The translations under genes were made by a program, and so were the position numbers. DNA of 6,210 nucleotides from Clostridiales bacterium UBA7273 (GTDB lineage: Bacteria > Bacillota > Clostridia > Oscillospirales > Oscillospiraceae): assembly GCA_002472405.1 (NCBI GenBank), contig DKRV01000024.1, positions 1 to 6,210 of the forward strand, written 5' to 3'. This document shows, piece by piece, positions 4,158 to 6,210 of the stretch (position 1 is the stretch's first letter; every line of letters begins with the position of its first letter). Below the pieces are notes generated by a model. It had not been told where the DNA came from and did no database searches. It saw only the letters and a program-made list of their open reading frames with translations.

Positions 4158-5327
4158 TCAAAATCGCATCATCAGCTCGCGGTCGATCTCGCGGCCGTTT
4201 TTGAAGTAAACGCGCGGAACGCGCTTGCTGACGGCGCAGGTCAGCTCATACGGAATGGTTCCGGCAAGCTGCGCGAGCGTTTCGACCGGGTTATCCGGGC
4301 CGAAGATCTCGACCTCGTCGCCGACGCCGACATTGGGCAGCTCGCTGAGGTCGATCATGCTCATATCCATGCATATCCTTCCGCGCTGGGGCGCTGGGCC
4401 GTCGGCGGTCATGATGCTGCACCGGTTCGACAGGCAGCGGAAGAACCCGTCGGCGTAGCCGTAGGGGATGACGCCGATGCGCGTCGGCGCGCTTGTCGTA
4501 AACAGGCGGCCGTAGCTTATGTCCGTGCCCTCGTCATAGATCTTTATCGTGTTTATCATGGCCTTGAGCGCCATTGCCGGGCGCAGGCCGAGCCTTTCGG
4601 CAAACTCGCCGCAGCCGTACAGCAGCAGCCCTGGGCGCACCATATCCATGTACGTTTCCGGATACAGCGCGACGGCGCCGGTGTTGGCGCAGTGGCGCAG
4701 CGGTATGCGTCGGCCGATGCGCTCCTCGACGGCGGCGACGGTGCTTTTGAAAAGCTCAAACTGCTTTTTGGTGTAGTCAACGTCGGCCTCGTCCGCTTCA
4801 TCGGCAACAGCAAAGTGCGTGAACATGCCCTCAACCTCGAGGTTGGGCATGCCGCAGCAGTCAACGATGCCGGAAACGCCCGTTTCAAAATGCCGCCCGG
4901 CGCACAGAACGCCGAGGCGCGACATGCCGGTGTCCACCTTGATATGAACGCGCAGCTTTGCGCCGAACTCGGCCGCGGCGGCGTTGTATTCATGCGCCTT
5001 GGCAAGGCAGGTGACGGTCTGGGTGATGTTGTTGGCTATAAGGTTCGGCACCTGCTCGGTGGGCGTGTGGCCGAGGATGAGGATGGACATGACGATGCCG
5101 TTTGCACGCAGCTCCATCGCCTCGTCGAGGCTTGAAACGGCCAGATAGTCCGCGCCGAGCTCCTGAAGCGTACGCGCAACGTGAACAGCGCCGTGACCGT
5201 AAGCGTCGGCCTTGACTACGCCGAGAAATTTGACATTTTCGCCGATGCGCGCGCGCAGAGCTTTGTAGTTATGCTCTATCGCGTCGAGCGAGACCTCTGC
5301 CCATGTTCTGCGGAGAGTGGATCTCAT
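4158..5327 (-). CDS. alr: Alanine racemase
   Basis: PLP-dependent cytoplasmic enzyme interconverting L- and D-alanine, which supplies D-alanine for peptidoglycan. At 389 residues it has the normal family length. The PLP-binding lysine is K39 in VVKADAYGHG, with Y43 close by. The lysine equivalent to the carbamylated residue of the Geobacillus enzyme is K130 in IKVDTGMSRLG. HCANTG is at 212-217, the PLP-contacting arginine is R231 in MVRPGLLLYG, the catalytic tyrosine is Y272 in SYGRLF, GYADG is at 290-294, and C319-M320 lie in GRICMDMS. All key positions are intact. The start is ATG at 5325-5327 with AAGGTG (minus strand, 5338-5333) five bases upstream. That site overlaps the stop codon of the upstream gene, so the pair is probably translationally coupled. 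No second alr is in view, so whether this is the sole copy cannot be said. Confidence 0.96.
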   Translation of the reverse strand: MRSTLRRTWAEVSLDAIEHNYKALRARIGENVKFLGVVKADAYGHGAVHVARTLQELGADYLAVSSLDEAMELRANGIVMSILILGHTPTEQVPNLIANNITQTVTCLAKAHEYNAAAAEFGAKLRVHIKVDTGMSRLGVLCAGRHFETGVSGIVDCCGMPNLEVEGMFTHFAVADEADEADVDYTKKQFELFKSTVAAVEERIGRRIPLRHCANTGAVALYPETYMDMVRPGLLLYGCGEFAERLGLRPAMALKAMINTIKIYDEGTDISYGRLFTTSAPTRIGVIPYGYADGFFRCLSNRCSIMTADGPAPQRGRICMDMSMIDLSELPNVGVGDEVEIFGPDNPVETLAQLAGTIPYELTCAVSKRVPRVYFKNGREIDRELMMRF

Positions 5328-5337
5328 GATATCACCT

Positions 5338-6006
5338 TCATCCCTGAATGTTAATCGTGCCGCCGGCAGAGACCCGGCTTATCTCCACACCGCCGTAGGT
5401 CCCGTAGAAATCCCACTTGACGGAAACGGGGATCGCCGTCGCCTGACCTGCCGGAACGGTGACCTCTATGCTGCGGCTTGTCAAAACGGCATTGTTTCTG
5501 ACCTTTTCGCTCTTGTAGCTTATGCCGGGGCTTGTGAAGCTGTAGTCAACGCCGGCGACGGTGATAACGCCGTTATGGGGGCCGACGGACAGCGTGTAGG
5601 TGCTCAGGATAACGTCGAGCTTTATCGTGACGGTCTCGCTGTTTTGCGATGTGGCCGTCCAGTTTGCGTACATTATCATTTTGGTGCCGGTGTTGCTCTC
5701 GAAGCTGCCGGTCTGATTTATCGTGCGGTTTATGACGGCGCTCTGCGTCGGCTGCGGTGCGGCGGTCTGGCCGGGCTGCGCGCTCGGCGAGGGTGAGCTG
5801 CTCGGCTCGGCGGTCGGCTGTGCGCTTTCGGTCGGGGCCGGGGTCGGGGTCGAAATGACGCTCGGTGTGAGAGCCGGGGTCGGCTGCGCGCTCTCGGTCG
5901 GTACGGTGTCCTTTATGTCGCGGCTTGTAAGCCACATGGAGACCGCGGCGATGATGATGAGCACCAGCACAAGGGCGATGAATATGTTAATTCTGTGCTT
6001 GTTCAT
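5338..6006 (-). CDS. Unrecognised single-pass membrane protein with Pro/Ser/Thr-rich stalk
   Basis: I do not recognise the family of this 222-residue protein. MNKHRIN is followed by a strong membrane segment (residues 8-26). Next comes a low-complexity Pro/Ser/Thr/Ala/Gln stalk (34-90) in which PTESAQPT occurs twice (36-43 and 58-65), and then a domain (about 91-222) rich in alternating hydrophobic and polar residues, typical of a beta-sandwich. The N-terminus with few positive charges before the membrane segment and the wall-spanning type of stalk suggest the C-terminal domain is extracytoplasmic. There is no lipobox or sortase motif. The start is ATG at 6004-6006 with GGAG (minus strand, 6020-6017) nine bases upstream. 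Its stop lies 10 bases before the alr start, so it is the first gene of a two-gene operon. A role at the cell wall is inferred only from topology and the alr partner. Confidence 0.88.
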   Translation of the reverse strand: MNKHRINIFIALVLVLIIIAAVSMWLTSRDIKDTVPTESAQPTPALTPSVISTPTPAPTESAQPTAEPSSSPSPSAQPGQTAAPQPTQSAVINRTINQTGSFESNTGTKMIMYANWTATSQNSETVTIKLDVILSTYTLSVGPHNGVITVAGVDYSFTSPGISYKSEKVRNNAVLTSRSIEVTVPAGQATAIPVSVKWDFYGTYGGVEISRVSAGGTINIQG

Positions 6007-6023
6007 ACAAATTTACTCCGATC

Positions 6024-6038
6024 TGCCGCCGTGCGGCA
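6024..6038 (-). promoter_or_regulatory. 5' leader hairpin before the 6006 gene
   Basis: TGCCGC and GCGGCA pair perfectly around ACG (minus strand). It lies about 7 bases after the expected transcription start and 3 bases before the GGAG ribosome binding site. It could stabilise the 5' end of the message or modulate ribosome access. It is too short to be a known riboswitch. Confidence 0.4.
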
Positions 6039-6051
6039 AGTGATACAAATG

Positions 6052-6080
6052 ATTATATATCATCACCGGCAAAAAATCCA
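6052..6080 (-). promoter_or_regulatory. Promoter for the membrane protein-alr operon
   Basis: The minus-strand -10 TATAAT (complement of 6052-6057) is a perfect match. Seventeen bases upstream, TGGATT (6075-6080) matches the -35 consensus at only three of six positions. Transcription would begin near 6045. The strong -10 with a weak -35 makes the promoter likely but open to help from an activator. Confidence 0.55.
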
Positions 6081-6138
6081 GTGCTATGTAAGCTGACGAG
6101 AATCGAACGCATATCGCCTATCGGCGCACCCTTCCGGC

Positions 6139-6200
6139 TATTTTCGCCTTTTTTGCTTTGATGGGCGCCAGCCCACCTGCATCAAAGAAAGCCGAAAATA
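6139..6200. repeat. Nested inverted repeat in the gene-free right end
   Basis: Three nested arm pairs are visible: TATTTTCG (6139-6146) with CGAAAATA (6193-6200), CTTTGATG (6156-6163) with CATCAAAG (6180-6187), and TGGGC (6162-6166) with GCCCA (6171-6175) around GCCA. The last two overlap by two bases, so not all pairs form at once. The bases between the arms are uneven in length. The repeat may belong to the end of a gene beyond the window, to a terminator or to an intergenic repeat. The rest of 6081-6210 shows no supported gene; a minus-strand frame from the edge stays open for about 30 codons (to 6118) without recognisable content. Confidence 0.5.
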
Positions 6201-6210
6201 TCTCGAAAAG

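Noticed and set aside
5773..5910. Plus-strand open frame opposite the Pro/Ser/Thr stalk
   Set aside because: It is the antisense of biased codons in the membrane protein gene, has no ribosome binding site, and the minus-strand reading has a clear membrane segment and operon context.
6007..6050. Riboswitch or T-box in the leader of the alr operon
   Set aside because: The leader is only about 40 bases with a single six-pair hairpin, and shows no terminator/antiterminator pair or specifier region.
6088..6115. A tRNA T-arm-like sequence on the minus strand (GTTCGATTC)
   Set aside because: The flanking bases do not form a five-pair T-stem and no acceptor, D or anticodon arms fit around it.

Overview
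The window looks like chromosomal DNA from a GC-rich, gut-type Firmicute, probably class Clostridia and perhaps the Oscillospiraceae. This is inferred from strong GGAGG ribosome binding sites, a GC-rich coding style with lower-GC spacers, the Firmicute-style pairing of trmN6 (yabB) with rsmI (yabC), and spacers full of short palindromic repeats. No taxonomic marker gene is present. There are six protein genes, all apparently intact, and no rRNA, tRNA or CRISPR array.

Layout. On the minus strand at the left are trmN6 (840-1547) and rsmI (5-838), two RNA methyltransferase genes one base apart and probably translationally coupled. A 745-base gene-free stretch (1548-2292) follows and is nearly all repeats. 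A plus-strand gene for an unrecognised membrane-anchored or exported protein lies at 2293-2919. A second repeat-filled spacer (2920-3210) separates it from a plus-strand gene for a membrane-anchored glycerophosphodiester phosphodiesterase (3275-4111). A strong, nearly symmetric hairpin terminator (4121-4152) serves that gene and the convergent minus-strand operon. That operon reads from about 6045: an unrecognised single-pass membrane protein with a Pro/Ser/Thr-rich stalk (5338-6006), then alanine racemase (4158-5327). The last 150 bases (6061-6210) hold no gene but do hold a nested inverted repeat.

Function. The left pair modifies translation RNAs (16S rRNA C1402 and tRNA A37). The remaining genes lean towards the cell envelope: D-alanine supply for peptidoglycan, phosphodiester turnover at the membrane, and two membrane-tethered proteins with extracytoplasmic domains. 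The envelope link is inferred from neighbourhood and topology, not proven.

The most notable content is not a gene. One family of roughly 75-85 base arms, ending in TTTTTAG(A/T)GGCGAATT-like sequence and carrying a GCCCGGTTCGG core, occurs six times as three inverted pairs, and its terminus appears again at the window's left edge. The pairs form MITE-like palindromic units of about 366, 176 and 291 bases. One unit is flanked by GTGGCG direct repeats and appears to have landed inside the end of another. Two other hairpin families inside or beside these units change stem sequence between copies while keeping base pairing. The units lie directly against gene ends: one supplies the rsmI stop codon, one ends three bases from the trmN6 start codon, and one ends two bases before a promoter.
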